64,000 nucleotides of DNA from Serratia nevei (GTDB lineage: Bacteria; Pseudomonadota; Gammaproteobacteria; Enterobacterales; Enterobacteriaceae), in the NCBI RefSeq assembly GCF_024160145.1, contig NZ_JAMYWQ010000025.1:1-64000 (forward strand), read 5' to 3'. The translations under genes and the position numbers were made by a program. This document shows positions 1 through 10,011 of the stretch, one piece after another. Position 1 is the stretch's first letter. Each line of letters opens with the position of its first letter. The notes beneath the pieces were generated by a model, which ran no database searches, was not told the DNA's origin, and saw nothing but the letters and a program-made list of their open reading frames with translations.

Positions 1-149
1 ACCTGGCAAAAGAAATAGAGCACTACATTGATTACTACAACCATGACCGCCTCAGAGAGAAACTAAAAGGCCTGAGTCCGGTAGAGTATCGAACTCAGGC
101 CACGAAGGCCGCCTGAATTTACATCGTCCAACTTATGGGGGGCAGTTCA
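1..149 (+). mobile_element. IS3-family insertion sequence, right end only
   Basis: The window opens inside an insertion sequence. The transposase tail runs to position 116. Positions 126-149 read like a terminal inverted repeat ending GGGGGGCAGTTCA, whose reverse complement begins TGAACTG, as in IS150-group IS3 elements. The left part lies outside the window, so completeness cannot be judged. The element stops 18 bp before the speD stop codon, so it has probably replaced the native speD downstream region. Confidence 0.75.
3..116 (+). CDS. IS3-family transposase OrfB, C-terminal fragment
   Basis: The last 37 codons of a transposase continue from beyond the window start and end at TGA 114-116. 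The translation contains [20 protein letters not shown], the hallmark C-terminal end of IS3-family DDE transposases (YYN-x-R-x2-x-L-x-G-L-SP). The protein would cut and join the element ends. Nothing suggests a frameshift in the visible part. IS150-like subgroup membership is inferred from the adjoining terminal repeat. Confidence 0.8.
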   Translation: MAKEIEHYIDYYNHDRLREKLKGLSPVEYRTQATKAA

Positions 150-166
150 GTGCCGCGCCCTTTCCA

Positions 167-961
167 TTACAAATGCGGAATATTGCAGCCGTAATAGATT
201 TCCTGCATCTCTTTCCATAACAGATCGGTGATCCGTTTGCGTTCGGCGGCGCTCAGCGCCTCCGGTTCCGCGTTGAACAGGTAGTGCTTCAGATCGAAAT
301 CCTTCAGCAACATCTTGGTATGAAAGATATTTTCCTGATAAACGTTCACGTCCATCATGTGGTACAGCGCCTTGATGTCTTCCGACATAAAGTTCTGGAT
401 CGAATTGATCTCATGATCGATGTAATGTTTCACGCCATTCACGTCGCGGGTAAAACCGCGCACGCGATAGTCCATGGTGACGATGTCGGATTCCAACTGG
501 TGAATTAAGTAGTTCAGCGCCTTGAGGGGCGAAATGACGCCGCAGGTCGAGACTTCGATATCGGCGCGAAAGGTACACAGCCCGCCTTCCGGATGGCTTT
601 CCGGGTAGGTGTGTACGCAGATGTGGCTCTTGTCCAGGTGCGCGACGACGCTGTTCGGCAGCGGGCCGGGGTGTTCCGACGTATCGACGTCTTTCGGATC
701 GATCGGCTCTTCGCTGACCAGGATGGTGACGCTGGCGCCCTGCGGCTCGTAGTCCTGACGTGCGATGTTCAGAATATTGGCGCCGATGATTGAGCAGGTC
801 TCGCTCAGGATCTCGGTCAGCCGGTTGGCATTATATTGTTCGTCAATGTAGGCGATATAGCCGTCGCGATCGTCCGCAGTCTTGGCGTAACAAATATCGT
901 AAATACAAAAACTCAGGCTCTTGGTCAGGTTGTTGAAGCCGTGCAGTTTTAGCTTATGCAA
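167..961 (-). CDS. speD: S-adenosylmethionine decarboxylase proenzyme
   Basis: The enzyme decarboxylates S-adenosylmethionine to supply the aminopropyl donor for spermidine. The 264-residue length matches the E. coli-type proenzyme. Self-cleavage should occur before Ser112 in the motif [11 protein letters not shown], turning that serine into the pyruvoyl cofactor. The start is a TTG codon (complement of 959-961) preceded eight bases upstream by a perfect GGAGGT ribosome-binding site, and the protein aligns from its second residue with E. coli SpeD as I remember it. speE lies 26 bp upstream on the same strand, giving an speED operon. The 3' end abuts the insertion sequence. Confidence 0.97.
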   Translation of the reverse strand: MHKLKLHGFNNLTKSLSFCIYDICYAKTADDRDGYIAYIDEQYNANRLTEILSETCSIIGANILNIARQDYEPQGASVTILVSEEPIDPKDVDTSEHPGPLPNSVVAHLDKSHICVHTYPESHPEGGLCTFRADIEVSTCGVISPLKALNYLIHQLESDIVTMDYRVRGFTRDVNGVKHYIDHEINSIQNFMSEDIKALYHMMDVNVYQENIFHTKMLLKDFDLKHYLFNAEPEALSAAERKRITDLLWKEMQEIYYGCNIPHL

Positions 962-987
962 TTTGGGCCACCTCCTTATCTTCTCGC

Positions 988-1851
<864 letters not shown>

Positions 1852-1976
1852 GTGCGGGAAACTCCGTAATAACAGCCATGAAAAATCGGCGCAACATCAT
1901 AGCTAACTCTGCCTGGCGATGCACGGTTGAATTTCAGACAGAGAGAGCGGAAAACGGGCGGGAGAGGGGGAGGGAA

Positions 1977-2327
1977 TTAATTGGCGTAAGCCAGCAGGCT
2001 CAAGGAGTCGCGTGCCAGCGATTTGCACTTTTTAGGCGTTGGAATGGCGATGCCGCTGAGATCGCGATAGCTGTCTTCGCCCAGCGCCTTCATATTGAAG
2101 CTGTTGTAGTTGCTTAAATCCCAGCGGTTTTGTTGGGCGAAATAGACGATAGCGCGCTTGATTTGCGCATTTGGCAAATCGTTGTAGCCGCAATCATTTT
2201 TCAAATAAATAAATACCGCCGTCAGATCGGCCAGATCTTCCGCCTCGGATTCATTCAGCGCCAGACTGGCGTTGGAGAAGCCCAGCATCGCCAGCAACAG
2301 CATCGATAACGTTGTTTTTTTCATCAT
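1977..2327 (-). CDS. yacC: YacC family secreted protein (PulS/OutS pilotin-like)
   Basis: This small exported protein of 116 residues has an N-terminal signal peptide (MMKKTTLSMLLLAMLG, cleavage near ASLA-LNE) and a mature part with two cysteines (NDCGY and PKKCKS). The start was placed at the first of two adjacent ATGs (2325-2327), which begins the signal peptide; a longer frame upstream lacks a sensible N-terminus. Position between speE and cueO matches E. coli yacC. The family resembles type II secretion pilotins, but no secretion genes lie nearby, so its role is unknown. Confidence 0.8.
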   Translation of the reverse strand: MMKKTTLSMLLLAMLGFSNASLALNESEAEDLADLTAVFIYLKNDCGYNDLPNAQIKRAIVYFAQQNRWDLSNYNSFNMKALGEDSYRDLSGIAIPTPKKCKSLARDSLSLLAYAN

Positions 2328-2470
2328 GAAATAGGCCTGTTTGTTGTCTGCAGACGTTACCACACTTGCCTGTAAAGGCACCAAATTTTATTGCTGCCGG
2401 GCCGGGTGAACGTTCGCCGGTGGCGCTCTGTTGATTGTGAGACATAGCTTAAAATAGCGCCAGGAATGGC

Positions 2471-2501
2471 TTGACCTTCCGCCAGGGGGAAGGTTTAGGC
2501 T
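2471..2501 (+). promoter_or_regulatory. CueR-type copper-responsive cueO promoter
   Basis: A dyad ACCTTCC-N7-GGAAGGT spans 2474-2494 between a -35 TTGACC (2471-2476) and a -10 TAGGCT (2496-2501). The spacer is 19 bp, the unusually long spacing used by MerR-family activators. The arrangement is nearly that of the known E. coli cueO promoter, so Cu(I)-CueR should activate cueO here. CueR itself is not in the window. Confidence 0.9.
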
Positions 2502-2541
2502 GGCGGCATTGAGTCATGTCACTGAGAAAAGGGAGCCAGCG

Positions 2542-4194
2542 ATGTTACGCCGTGATTTTATTAAATTAACCGCCGCGCTGGGCGCCGCGAGCGCCTTGCC
2601 GTTATGGAGCCGGGCCGCCTGGGCGGCCGACCGGCCGGCCCTGCCGGTGCCGCCGCTGTTGACGCCGGACGCGCAGGGTAAGATTGCGCTGGCGCTGCAG
2701 GCGGGGGAAACCCGCTGGTTGCCCGGCGCCGCCACCAAAACCTGGGGATTCAACGGCGCGCTGCTCGGGCCGGCGGTGAAGCTGCAGCGTGGCCGGCCGG
2801 TGACGGTCGATATCAAAAACAGCCTGGCGGAGGCCAGCACCGTCCACTGGCACGGCCTGGAAATTCCCGGCGACGTCGATGGCGGCCCGCAGGCGCTGAT
2901 CCATCCCGGCGCGACGCGCACGGTGAGTTTCACCGTCGATCAACCGGCGGCCACCTGCTGGTTCCACCCACATACCCACGGTAAAACCGGCAGCCAGGTG
3001 ATGATGGGGCTGGCGGGACTGGTGCTGCTGGAAGACGAAGAGAGCGCCACACTGCCGCTGCCGAAAACCTGGGGGCAGGATGATATTCCGGTGATCCTGC
3101 AGGATAAGCGGCTGGGCAAAGACGCGCAGATCGAATACCGCCTGGACGTGATGAGTGCGGCGGTGGGCTGGTTTGGCGATCGCATGTTCACCAACGGCGC
3201 GCAGTATCCACACCATCTGGCGCCGCGCGGTTGGCTGCGCCTGCGTTTCCTCAACGGCTGCAATGCCCGCTCGCTGAATCTGGCTGCCAGCGACCACCGC
3301 CCGCTGTACGTTATCGCCAGTGACGGCGGTTTCCTGGCGGAGCCGGTGAAACTGACCGAGCTGCCGATGCTGATGGGCGAACGCTTTGAAGTGCTGGTTG
3401 ACGCCTCTGATGGGAAAGCGTTCGACATCGTGACGCTGCCGGTGAAGCAGATGGGCATGACGCTGGCGCCGTTCGATCAACCGCTGCCGGTGTTACGCAT
3501 TCAGCCGTCGCTGGCGCAGGGCATCAAAACCATGCCGGACAGCCTGGTGAAGCTGCCGACATTGCCTGCCACCACCGGTATCCAGGAGCGTTGGCTGCAG
3601 CTGATGATGGATCCGCAGCTGGATAGGCTGGGCATGCAGGCGCTGATGGATCGCTATGGTCACCAGGCGATGGCCGGCATGAGCATGGATCATGGCGCGA
3701 CGGGCGGCGAAGAGATGAAAGGCATGGAGAAGGGCGGCATGCAGGGCATGGACCACGCCAGCATGGGCAACATGAAGGGCAGGGATCATGGCAAGATGGC
3801 CGGGATGGATCACGGCGGTGCGCCGGGCAAAGCCAAACCGTTCGACTTCAGCCACGGCAACATGATCAACGGCAAGGCCTTCGATATGGCCAAGCCGATG
3901 TTCGCCGCCAAACGGGGCCAGTATGAAAAGTGGACCATTTCCGGCGAGGGCGACATGATGCTGCACCCGTTCCACATTCACGGTACCCAGTTCCGTATCC
4001 TGTCGGAAAACGGCAAACCGCCGGCGGCGCATCGCAGCGGCTGGAAGGACACGGTGCGCGTCGAAGGGTGGCGCAGCGAAGTGCTGGTGCGTTTCGACCA
4101 TCCGGCCAGCAGCGAACATGCGTACATGGCCCACTGCCACCTGTTGGAACATGAAGATACCGGCATGATGATGGGCTTCACCGTCGCCGATTGA
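2542..4194 (+). CDS. cueO: Multicopper oxidase CueO (periplasmic cuprous oxidase)
   Basis: CueO oxidises Cu(I) to less toxic Cu(II) in the periplasm. The 550-residue protein starts at ATG 2542, which begins a Tat signal ([12 protein letters not shown]). A further upstream ATG would only add a non-signal leader. Copper ligands are visible as HWHG near residue 102, HPHTHG near 140, HPFHIHG near 475 and [13 protein letters not shown] near 531. A methionine- and histidine-rich insert runs from about residue 376 to 430, a cuprous-ion-binding feature of this subfamily. The upstream CueR-type promoter supports copper induction. Confidence 0.97.
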   Translation: MLRRDFIKLTAALGAASALPLWSRAAWAADRPALPVPPLLTPDAQGKIALALQAGETRWLPGAATKTWGFNGALLGPAVKLQRGRPVTVDIKNSLAEASTVHWHGLEIPGDVDGGPQALIHPGATRTVSFTVDQPAATCWFHPHTHGKTGSQVMMGLAGLVLLEDEESATLPLPKTWGQDDIPVILQDKRLGKDAQIEYRLDVMSAAVGWFGDRMFTNGAQYPHHLAPRGWLRLRFLNGCNARSLNLAASDHRPLYVIASDGGFLAEPVKLTELPMLMGERFEVLVDASDGKAFDIVTLPVKQMGMTLAPFDQPLPVLRIQPSLAQGIKTMPDSLVKLPTLPATTGIQERWLQLMMDPQLDRLGMQALMDRYGHQAMAGMSMDHGATGGEEMKGMEKGGMQGMDHASMGNMKGRDHGKMAGMDHGGAPGKAKPFDFSHGNMINGKAFDMAKPMFAAKRGQYEKWTISGEGDMMLHPFHIHGTQFRILSENGKPPAAHRSGWKDTVRVEGWRSEVLVRFDHPASSEHAYMAHCHLLEHEDTGMMMGFTVAD

Positions 4195-4214
4195 TGGCGG
4201 CCCGGTGCTCCGGT

Positions 4215-4237
4215 GGTGGCGCGCTCGCGTCGCCACC
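4215..4237 (+). terminator. Possible cueO terminator hairpin
   Basis: A GGTGGCG stem at 4215-4221 pairs with CGCCACC at 4231-4237 about 20 bp after the cueO stop. The following T-run is weak, so intrinsic termination is uncertain. Confidence 0.35.
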
Positions 4238-4262
4238 GCTTGGTTCAATGAAAGGAAGCCGT

Positions 4263-4282
4263 TATACTGATTAAAATATCAG
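4263..4282 (+). promoter_or_regulatory. Toxin-antitoxin promoter with autoregulatory palindrome
   Basis: A -10-like TATACT (4263-4268) overlaps an inverted repeat CTGAT-N6-ATCAG (4267-4282), 17 bp before the antitoxin ATG. A palindrome over the promoter is the usual arrangement for autoregulation by a type II antitoxin or its complex. The regulatory role is inferred from position only. Confidence 0.5.
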
Positions 4283-4299
4283 CTGTTGAGGAGTGCGTC

Positions 4300-4491
4300 A
4301 TGCCGACAAAATTGGATCCCATCGTTTCTGAGTTTGAGACTCAAGAGCAGGCTGATAGCTACGATCGTTGGTTCAGAAGCACCGTGGAATCTTCCATCAA
4401 TAGCGACTCCCCCCGTATTCCCCATGACGAAGTCATGGCCGGCGCTCGTCACATTATCGAGCAGGCGAAAGCCAAAAGAAAATCGGCCTGA
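4300..4491 (+). CDS. Type II antitoxin ('stability determinant' family)
   Basis: This 63-residue acidic-to-basic small protein precedes a RelE/ParE-type toxin by 5 bp. The central DSPRIPHDEVMAGARHIIEQ segment is the signature I associate with antitoxins paired to RelE/ParE toxins (StbD/RelB-like). It probably binds and neutralises the toxin and represses the shared promoter, where a palindrome is visible. It starts at ATG 4300 after GAGGAG. The pair sits between cueO and hpt, where E. coli has nothing comparable, so it is probably acquired. The exact DNA-binding fold cannot be told from sequence alone. Confidence 0.75.
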   Translation: MPTKLDPIVSEFETQEQADSYDRWFRSTVESSINSDSPRIPHDEVMAGARHIIEQAKAKRKSA

Positions 4492-4496
4492 CCCTT

Positions 4497-4772
4497 ATGT
4501 TAACCGTCAAATGGACTGACGAAGCAAAAACGGGTTTATATACGCTGCTGGCTTTTATCGCTGAGCGAAATCCACTTGCCGCAGAGGCTTTGTTGCAACG
4601 CATTGAAGAGTCGGTTATCCCGTTAGCGGAACATCCTTATCTATTCAGGCCAGGCAGGGTGAACGGGACTCGTGAAATGGTTGTTCATCCTAATTACATT
4701 GTGGTTTACCGCGTGCTGGCTGCACATATTGAAATAGTGAGTGTCCTGCACGCTCGTCAGGAATACCCTTAA
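4497..4772 (+). CDS. RelE/ParE family toxin
   Basis: This 91-residue protein has the RelE/ParE layout: an N-terminal strand and helix (VKWTDEAKTGLYTLLAFIAE), a PLAEHPYLFRPGRV turn, and C-terminal strands REMVVHPNYIVVYRV and IEIVSVLHARQEYP. The terminal HARQ-YP motif is typical of the family. Family members either cleave ribosome-bound mRNA or poison gyrase; which applies here cannot be decided. It is the second gene of a two-gene operon, 5 bp after the antitoxin, and appears intact. Confidence 0.85.
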   Translation: MLTVKWTDEAKTGLYTLLAFIAERNPLAAEALLQRIEESVIPLAEHPYLFRPGRVNGTREMVVHPNYIVVYRVLAAHIEIVSVLHARQEYP

Positions 4773-4862
4773 TAAAGAAAACTCCCCTGTCCGGGAGAGA
4801 GGCAAGTCGTAACGGCCTATGCTAAACTCTGCGCCTTTCTTCCGGCAACTGACCTGAATACT

Positions 4863-5399
4863 ATGAAACACACTGTAGACGTAATGATTTCCGAGCAGGA
4901 AGTTAAGACCCGTATCGCCGAACTTGGCCGCCAGATCACCGAACATTACCGCGACAGCGGAAGCGACATGGTGCTGGTCGGGCTGCTGCGCGGCTCCTTC
5001 ATGTTCATGGCCGATCTGTGCCGCGCGATCGACGTGCCGCACGAAGTCGACTTTATGACGGCCTCCAGCTACGGCAGCGGCATGTCCACCACCCGCGACG
5101 TGAAGATCCTCAAGGATCTGGACGAAGACATTCGCGGCAAAGACGTGCTGATCGTGGAAGACATCATCGATTCCGGCAACACGCTGAACAAAGTGCGCGA
5201 GATTTTGGCGCTGCGCGGGCCGAAATCGCTGGCGATTTGCACCTTGCTGGACAAGCCTGAGCGCCGTGAAGTGCAGGTGCCGGTCGAATATGTCGGCTTC
5301 TCGATTCCGGATGAGTTCGTGGTGGGGTATGGCATCGACTACGCTCAGCGTTACCGCCACCTGCCGTACGTCGGCAAAGTGGTGCTGCTGGACGAGTAA
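4863..5399 (+). CDS. hpt: Hypoxanthine phosphoribosyltransferase
   Basis: This purine salvage enzyme transfers phosphoribose from PRPP to hypoxanthine. The 178-residue protein shows the PRPP-binding loop [11 protein letters not shown] at residues 98-108 and the flexible loop around [10 protein letters not shown] (68-77). Start ATG 4863 gives the standard N-terminus. It is convergent with can, only 37 bp away, as in E. coli. Assignment is secure. Confidence 0.96.
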   Translation: MKHTVDVMISEQEVKTRIAELGRQITEHYRDSGSDMVLVGLLRGSFMFMADLCRAIDVPHEVDFMTASSYGSGMSTTRDVKILKDLDEDIRGKDVLIVEDIIDSGNTLNKVREILALRGPKSLAICTLLDKPERREVQVPVEYVGFSIPDEFVVGYGIDYAQRYRHLPYVGKVVLLDE

Positions 5400-5436
5400 T
5401 TGATGTGGGGCGCGGTTGGCCGCGCCCGCGGCGGGA

Positions 5437-6093
5437 TTATACGCCCTTATCCTGCTTCAGTTTGGCTATCGCCTTGCGGTAGCCCATCTCCAGGCTCTCG
5501 CGGCTGGTCGCCAGCACTTCCATATCACGTAGACGGCCGTCCTGAATGCCGTACACCCAACCGTGGATCATCACCTTCTGGCCGCGCTTCCAGGCGGACT
5601 GCATGATGGTGGAATGGCCCAGGTTGTACACCTGCTCAATGACGTTGATCTCGCACAGCATGTCGAAACGCTGCTCCGGCGGCAGCTCGCCCAGCAGCGA
5701 GCTGTGCTTGTACCACAGATCGCGAATGTGCAGCAGCCAGTTGTCGATCAACCCCAGCTCCGGGTTTTCCACCGCCGCCTGCACGCCGCCGCAGCCGAGG
5801 TGGCCGCAGATGATGATGTGTTCGACTTCCAGCACATCTACCGCATACTGCACCACCGACAGGCAGTTAAGATCGGTATGGATAACGAGGTTCGCCACGT
5901 TGCGATGGACGAACAGTTCACCCGGCTCGAGGCCGGTCAGGCGTTCTGCGGGAACGCGGCTGTCAGAGCAACCAATCCATAAGAAACGGGGCTTTTGCGC
6001 CTGGGCTAAACGTTCAAAAAATTCCGGGTCTTCCTGACTGATGCTGGCCGACCAGGCTTGGTTGTTGGCGATAAGCTCTTCGATTTCTTTCAT
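5437..6093 (-). CDS. can: Beta-class carbonic anhydrase
   Basis: The enzyme interconverts CO2 and bicarbonate in the cytoplasm, supplying bicarbonate for carboxylation reactions. In the 218-residue protein the zinc ligands are visible as Cys42 with Asp44 and Arg46 (CSDSRVPAE) and His98 with Cys101 (HLGCGG). The start ATG 6093 follows GGAGG at the correct distance. It is convergent with hpt and divergent from yadG, matching the E. coli neighbourhood. Confidence 0.97.
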   Translation of the reverse strand: MKEIEELIANNQAWSASISQEDPEFFERLAQAQKPRFLWIGCSDSRVPAERLTGLEPGELFVHRNVANLVIHTDLNCLSVVQYAVDVLEVEHIIICGHLGCGGVQAAVENPELGLIDNWLLHIRDLWYKHSSLLGELPPEQRFDMLCEINVIEQVYNLGHSTIMQSAWKRGQKVMIHGWVYGIQDGRLRDMEVLATSRESLEMGYRKAIAKLKQDKGV

Positions 6094-6304
6094 GGAGGTT
6101 ATTGGCTCGTAACGAACAGATTGCGTTGGGGTAATATAGGGTAAGCGTCACAATTTGGAAATCGGAACAGTGGTGCAACCTCATTTTCCGCACGGATTCG
6201 ACGCGGTGGAAACGTTGCCGATGCTAGGATTATCGTTATTGTTTCAAGCCTCGCAAACAGGGGCGCGGCGGCATACTCATCGTCATAAGGTACTATTTTA
6301 AATT

Positions 6305-7228
6305 ATGAATTATGCACTGGAATTAGCGCAGCTGACCAAGACTTACGCCGGTGGCGTCAAGGCGCTGCGCGGCATCGACCTGAGCGTCGAGGCGGGGGAC
6401 TTTTATGCCCTGCTGGGGCCAAACGGCGCCGGCAAATCCACCACCATCGGCATCATCAGCTCGCTGGTGAACAAAACCGCCGGCAGCGTGCGGGTGTTCG
6501 GTTACGACATCGATAAAGACATCGTCAACGCCAAGCGCCAGCTCGGCCTGGTGCCGCAGGAGTTCAACTTCAACCCGTTCGAGACCGTGTTGCAGATCGT
6601 GGTGAACCAGGCGGGTTACTACGGCGTTACGCGGCGTGAAGCGATGGCGCGCGCCGAAAAATACCTCAATCAGCTGGACCTGTGGGGCAAGCGCAACGAG
6701 CGCGCCCGCATGCTGTCCGGCGGCATGAAGCGCCGCCTGATGATCGCCCGCGCGTTGATGCATCAGCCGAAGCTGCTGATCCTCGATGAGCCGACCGCCG
6801 GGGTGGATATCGAGCTGCGCCGTTCGATGTGGGGCTTCCTGAAAGAGCTGAACGCCCAGGGCACTACCATCATCCTCACCACCCACTATCTGGAAGAAGC
6901 GGAGATGCTGTGCCGCAACATCGGCATCATCCAGAACGGGGAACTGGTGGAAAACACCTCGATGAAGGGGCTGCTGGCCAAACTGAAGTCGGAAACCTTC
7001 ATCCTTGATCTGGCGGCGAAGAGCCCGTTGCCGAAGCTGGACGGTTACCGCAGCCGCCTGACGGATACCTCCACGCTGGAAGTGGAGGTGATGCGCGAGC
7101 AAGGGCTGAACGGCCTGTTCGCCCAACTGAGCGCGCAGGGCGTGCAGGTGCTGAGCATGCGCAACAAGGCGAACCGCCTGGAAGAACTGTTTGTCACCCT
7201 GGTTAACGGCAATGGAGAGAAAGCATGA
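6305..7228 (+). CDS. yadG: ABC transporter ATP-binding protein YadG
   Basis: This is the cytoplasmic ATPase of an ABC-2 type exporter. It is 307 residues long with Walker A GPNGAGKST near residue 38, signature LSGGMKRR near 138 and Walker B LLILDEPTAGVD near 158. Its stop codon overlaps the yadH start (ATGA at 7225-7228), so the two are translationally coupled and act as one transporter. The substrate is not established. ABC-2 exporters move drugs, lipids or polysaccharides. Confidence 0.93.
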   Translation: MNYALELAQLTKTYAGGVKALRGIDLSVEAGDFYALLGPNGAGKSTTIGIISSLVNKTAGSVRVFGYDIDKDIVNAKRQLGLVPQEFNFNPFETVLQIVVNQAGYYGVTRREAMARAEKYLNQLDLWGKRNERARMLSGGMKRRLMIARALMHQPKLLILDEPTAGVDIELRRSMWGFLKELNAQGTTIILTTHYLEEAEMLCRNIGIIQNGELVENTSMKGLLAKLKSETFILDLAAKSPLPKLDGYRSRLTDTSTLEVEVMREQGLNGLFAQLSAQGVQVLSMRNKANRLEELFVTLVNGNGEKA

Positions 7229-7995
7229 CGCGTTTGTATTGGGTGGCCTTACAGAGTATTTGGGCCAAAGAGGTGAACCGCTTCGCGCGCATCTGGATCC
7301 AGACTTTGGTGCCGCCGGTGATCACCATGACGCTGTACTTCATCATTTTCGGCAACCTGATCGGCTCGCGCATCGGCGATATGCACGGCTTCAGTTACAT
7401 GCAGTTCATCGTGCCCGGCCTTATCATGATGGCGGTGATCACCAACTCCTACGCCAACGTCGCCTCGTCGTTCTTCAGCGCCAAGTTCCAGCGCAACATT
7501 GAAGAACTGCTGGTGGCGCCGGTGCCGACCCACGTGGTGATCGCCGGCTATGTTGGCGGCGGCGTGGCGCGCGGCATCTGCGTCGGCGTGCTGGTGACCA
7601 TCATCTCGCTGTTCTTCGTGCCGCTGCAGGTGCACGCCTGGTGGGTGATTGCGCTGACGCTGTTGTTAACGGCGATCCTGTTCTCGCTGGCGGGGCTGAT
7701 CAACGCGGTGTTCGCCACCACCTTCGACGACATCAGCCTGATCCCGACCTTCGTCCTGACGCCGCTGACCTACCTGGGCGGGGTGTTCTACTCGCTGTCG
7801 CTGCTGCCGCCATTCTGGCAGGCGGTGTCCAAACTGAACCCCATCGTCTATATGATCAGCGGTTTCCGCTACGGTTTCCTCGGCATCAACGATGTGCCGC
7901 TGGCGTTCACCCTGGCGGTGTTGGTGGCGTTTATCGCGGTGTTCTATCTGCTGTCCTGGTACCTGATCGAGCGCGGCCGCGGCCTGCGCAGCTGA
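7225..7995 (+). CDS. yadH: ABC-2 type transporter permease YadH
   Basis: This inner-membrane permease, 256 residues, is paired with YadG. About six hydrophobic segments are visible (for example LVPPVITMTLYFIIFGNLIG and FIAVFYLLSWYLI) with an ABC-2 motif region around PLTYLGGVFYSLSLLP. It overlaps yadG by 4 bp and is followed by a strong terminator. E. coli has yadI next; here the space holds only the terminator and the yadE leader. Confidence 0.93.
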   Translation: MTRLYWVALQSIWAKEVNRFARIWIQTLVPPVITMTLYFIIFGNLIGSRIGDMHGFSYMQFIVPGLIMMAVITNSYANVASSFFSAKFQRNIEELLVAPVPTHVVIAGYVGGGVARGICVGVLVTIISLFFVPLQVHAWWVIALTLLLTAILFSLAGLINAVFATTFDDISLIPTFVLTPLTYLGGVFYSLSLLPPFWQAVSKLNPIVYMISGFRYGFLGINDVPLAFTLAVLVAFIAVFYLLSWYLIERGRGLRS

Positions 7996-8002
7996 TCGTA
8001 TT

Positions 8003-8035
8003 GCGCCCTCGCTTTCCCGGCGAGGGCGCTTTTCT
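8003..8035 (+). terminator. yadGH terminator
   Basis: A nine-base perfect stem GCGCCCTCG / CGAGGGCGC (8003-8011 and 8021-8029) is followed by TTTTCTT, 8 bp after the yadH stop. Confidence 0.85.
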
Positions 8036-8172
8036 TGATTTGGCGCAGGCGGCGCGTAAATCAATAGAATTGCTCAAATAACCGCTAGTTCCCCGCTGTT
8101 CAAATCGTGCTATGCTGGCGCTCCACATTTCCTTCACTTTTGTTATTACGTACTCGTAAGCAGAACATCATC

Positions 8173-9450
8173 ATGCGGCCTCAATACAAGTTAGCGGCTG
8201 GGTTACTCGGCATTCTGATGTCGTTGGTTTCCCCTGTGAGCCTGGCGAATCTGCTGTCGGAAGACAGCGCGGTTAAATCTGAATACATGGAAGCGCAGCG
8301 CGACAGCGAAGTCTATGCGCTGGTGGGCGAGCATGTGATCCCGGTCGGAGAAGTGAAGCGCGGCCAGCTGATCCAGGTGTTCCCGGCAGATGCGGAATAC
8401 TACGAATTCAAATTCGGGCACGGCACCGGTTTTATCGATAAGGACGACGTGCGTGAGCTGAAAAAGTCGCGCAAGGTGCAGGACGATCTGGGCGAGCTGA
8501 ACAAGCCGCTGACCAATCAAAATCTGATCACCCAAAAGGCGATCGACGTTTACACCGCGGCGGACAAGAACAGCGAGGTCTTCGGCACGCTGGAAGGCAA
8601 CCTGCGCTATCCGATCATCGGCAAGCTGAAGGACCGGCTGAACAACACCTGGTATGAGGTTAACATCGGCGATCGGCTGGGATACGTCAATGAGCTGGAC
8701 TGCGAGATCGATAACGGCATACCGGTGCTGACTTATCACCACCTGCTGAAAAACGAAGAGAACAAGCGTTTTCGCCACACCTCGACCACCACTTCAGACG
8801 TGGCGTTCAGCAACCAGATGACCTACCTGAAGCAGGCGGGTTACGACACCATTTCGCTGTATCAGCTGGAAGCCTACCTGAAGAACCAGATCAACCTGCC
8901 GGGCAAAGCGATCGTGCTGACCTTCGACGACGGGCTGAAATCGGTTTATCGCTACGCTTATCCGGTGCTGAAGGATTACGGTTTCCGCGCGACGGCATTC
9001 ATCATCTCTTCGCGCATCAAACGCCACCCGCAGAAATGGAACCCGGACTCGCTGCAGTTTATGAGCATCTCGGAGCTGAAGCAGCTTCAGGACGTGTTCG
9101 ACGTGCAGTCGCACACCCATTTCCTGCACCGCACCGACGGCAATCGCCAGCCGATTTTGCTGAGCCGCTCTCTGCACAATATCGAGTTCGATTTCGAGCG
9201 TTCGCGCCGCGCGCTGTCGCAGTTCAATCCGCACGTGCTGTATCTGTCCTATCCGTTCGGCGGTTACAACCAGCGGGCTATTCAGGCGGCGCAGGATGCC
9301 GGTTTCCATATGGCGGTCACCACGGTGCAGGGCAAGGTGAAGCCGGGGGATAACCCCTATACGCTGAAACGGCTTTATATTCTGCGCACCGACTCGATCC
9401 AGACCATGGCGGATCGGATAGCCAACAAACCGGGCACGATGGTGCAGTAA
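8173..9450 (+). CDS. yadE: Polysaccharide deacetylase family protein YadE
   Basis: This exported NodB-fold deacetylase-like protein has 425 residues. The start at ATG 8173 was chosen because it opens a signal peptide ([21 protein letters not shown]); the frame continues upstream without one. The N-terminal third has SH3-like repeats ([14 protein letters not shown] and [15 protein letters not shown]). The catalytic domain shows [10 protein letters not shown] near residue 253 and SHTHFLH near 314, consistent with NodB motifs 1 and 2. The substrate is unknown; a peptidoglycan or envelope polysaccharide is likely. Its place before panD matches E. coli. Confidence 0.9.
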   Translation: MRPQYKLAAGLLGILMSLVSPVSLANLLSEDSAVKSEYMEAQRDSEVYALVGEHVIPVGEVKRGQLIQVFPADAEYYEFKFGHGTGFIDKDDVRELKKSRKVQDDLGELNKPLTNQNLITQKAIDVYTAADKNSEVFGTLEGNLRYPIIGKLKDRLNNTWYEVNIGDRLGYVNELDCEIDNGIPVLTYHHLLKNEENKRFRHTSTTTSDVAFSNQMTYLKQAGYDTISLYQLEAYLKNQINLPGKAIVLTFDDGLKSVYRYAYPVLKDYGFRATAFIISSRIKRHPQKWNPDSLQFMSISELKQLQDVFDVQSHTHFLHRTDGNRQPILLSRSLHNIEFDFERSRRALSQFNPHVLYLSYPFGGYNQRAIQAAQDAGFHMAVTTVQGKVKPGDNPYTLKRLYILRTDSIQTMADRIANKPGTMVQ

Positions 9451-9455
9451 GGAAG

Positions 9456-9482
9456 AACGGGCGCGCAAGGCGCCCGTTTTTA
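9456..9482. terminator. Bidirectional terminator between yadE and panD
   Basis: AACGGGCGC (9456-9464) pairs with GCGCCCGTT (9470-9478) and is followed by a T-run on the plus strand. On the minus strand the A-rich flank gives a shorter T-run, so it can serve both convergent genes. Confidence 0.75.
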
Positions 9483-9485
9483 TTG

Positions 9486-9866
9486 TCAGGCGACCTGAAC
9501 CGGCACGGCTTTCGCCTTGCGCTGCAGGTTGTTGTCCCCTTCGAAGTAGGCGACTTTCGGGTGATGTTGGCGGGCGTCGGCGTCGCTCATTTGCACATAG
9601 GAGCAGATGATCAGTTTGTCGCCCACGCAGGCGCAGCGCGCGGCGGCGCCGTTCACCGAAATGATGCGCGAACCGCGCTCGGCGGCGATGGCGTAGGTGG
9701 AGAAGCGCTGGCCGTTATCCACGTTGTAAATATCGATCGCTTCATATTCCAGAATGCCGGCGGCCTCCAGGAAATCCTGGTCGATGGCGCAGGATCCTTC
9801 ATAGTGCAAGTCAGCCTGAGTGACTTTGACGCGATGCAGCTTGCCTTGCAGCATAGTACGTATCAT
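9486..9866 (-). CDS. panD: Aspartate 1-decarboxylase proenzyme
   Basis: PanD makes beta-alanine for pantothenate by pyruvoyl-dependent decarboxylation of aspartate. The 126-residue protein starts at ATG 9866 ([20 protein letters not shown]). A longer frame upstream adds a non-homologous leader. Self-cleavage is expected between Gly24 and Ser25 in HYEGSCAID. panC and panB lie upstream on the same strand, although a 145-bp gap to panC holds no gene and may carry a separate promoter. E. coli yadD, present in this gap there, is absent. Confidence 0.95.
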   Translation of the reverse strand: MIRTMLQGKLHRVKVTQADLHYEGSCAIDQDFLEAAGILEYEAIDIYNVDNGQRFSTYAIAAERGSRIISVNGAAARCACVGDKLIICSYVQMSDADARQHHPKVAYFEGDNNLQRKAKAVPVQVA

Positions 9867-10011
9867 AGCTTTACCTAACTGAATATCGGCCTTCACAGGC
9901 GCTGGGGTTGAACATCTCTCCTGCATCCCTGCAATCTCTATCGTCACCGATTGCCCCGCCATTGTCCACCAATGGACAGGGTTTCAGGGTGACGACAGTA
10001 CAAAAAACGGC

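Noticed and set aside
2602-3480. Long open frames on the minus strand inside cueO, and similar frames opposite mrcB, hrpB and fhuB
   Set aside because: They are mirror frames of GC-rich coding DNA with Arg/Gln/His-rich translations and no recognisable domains.
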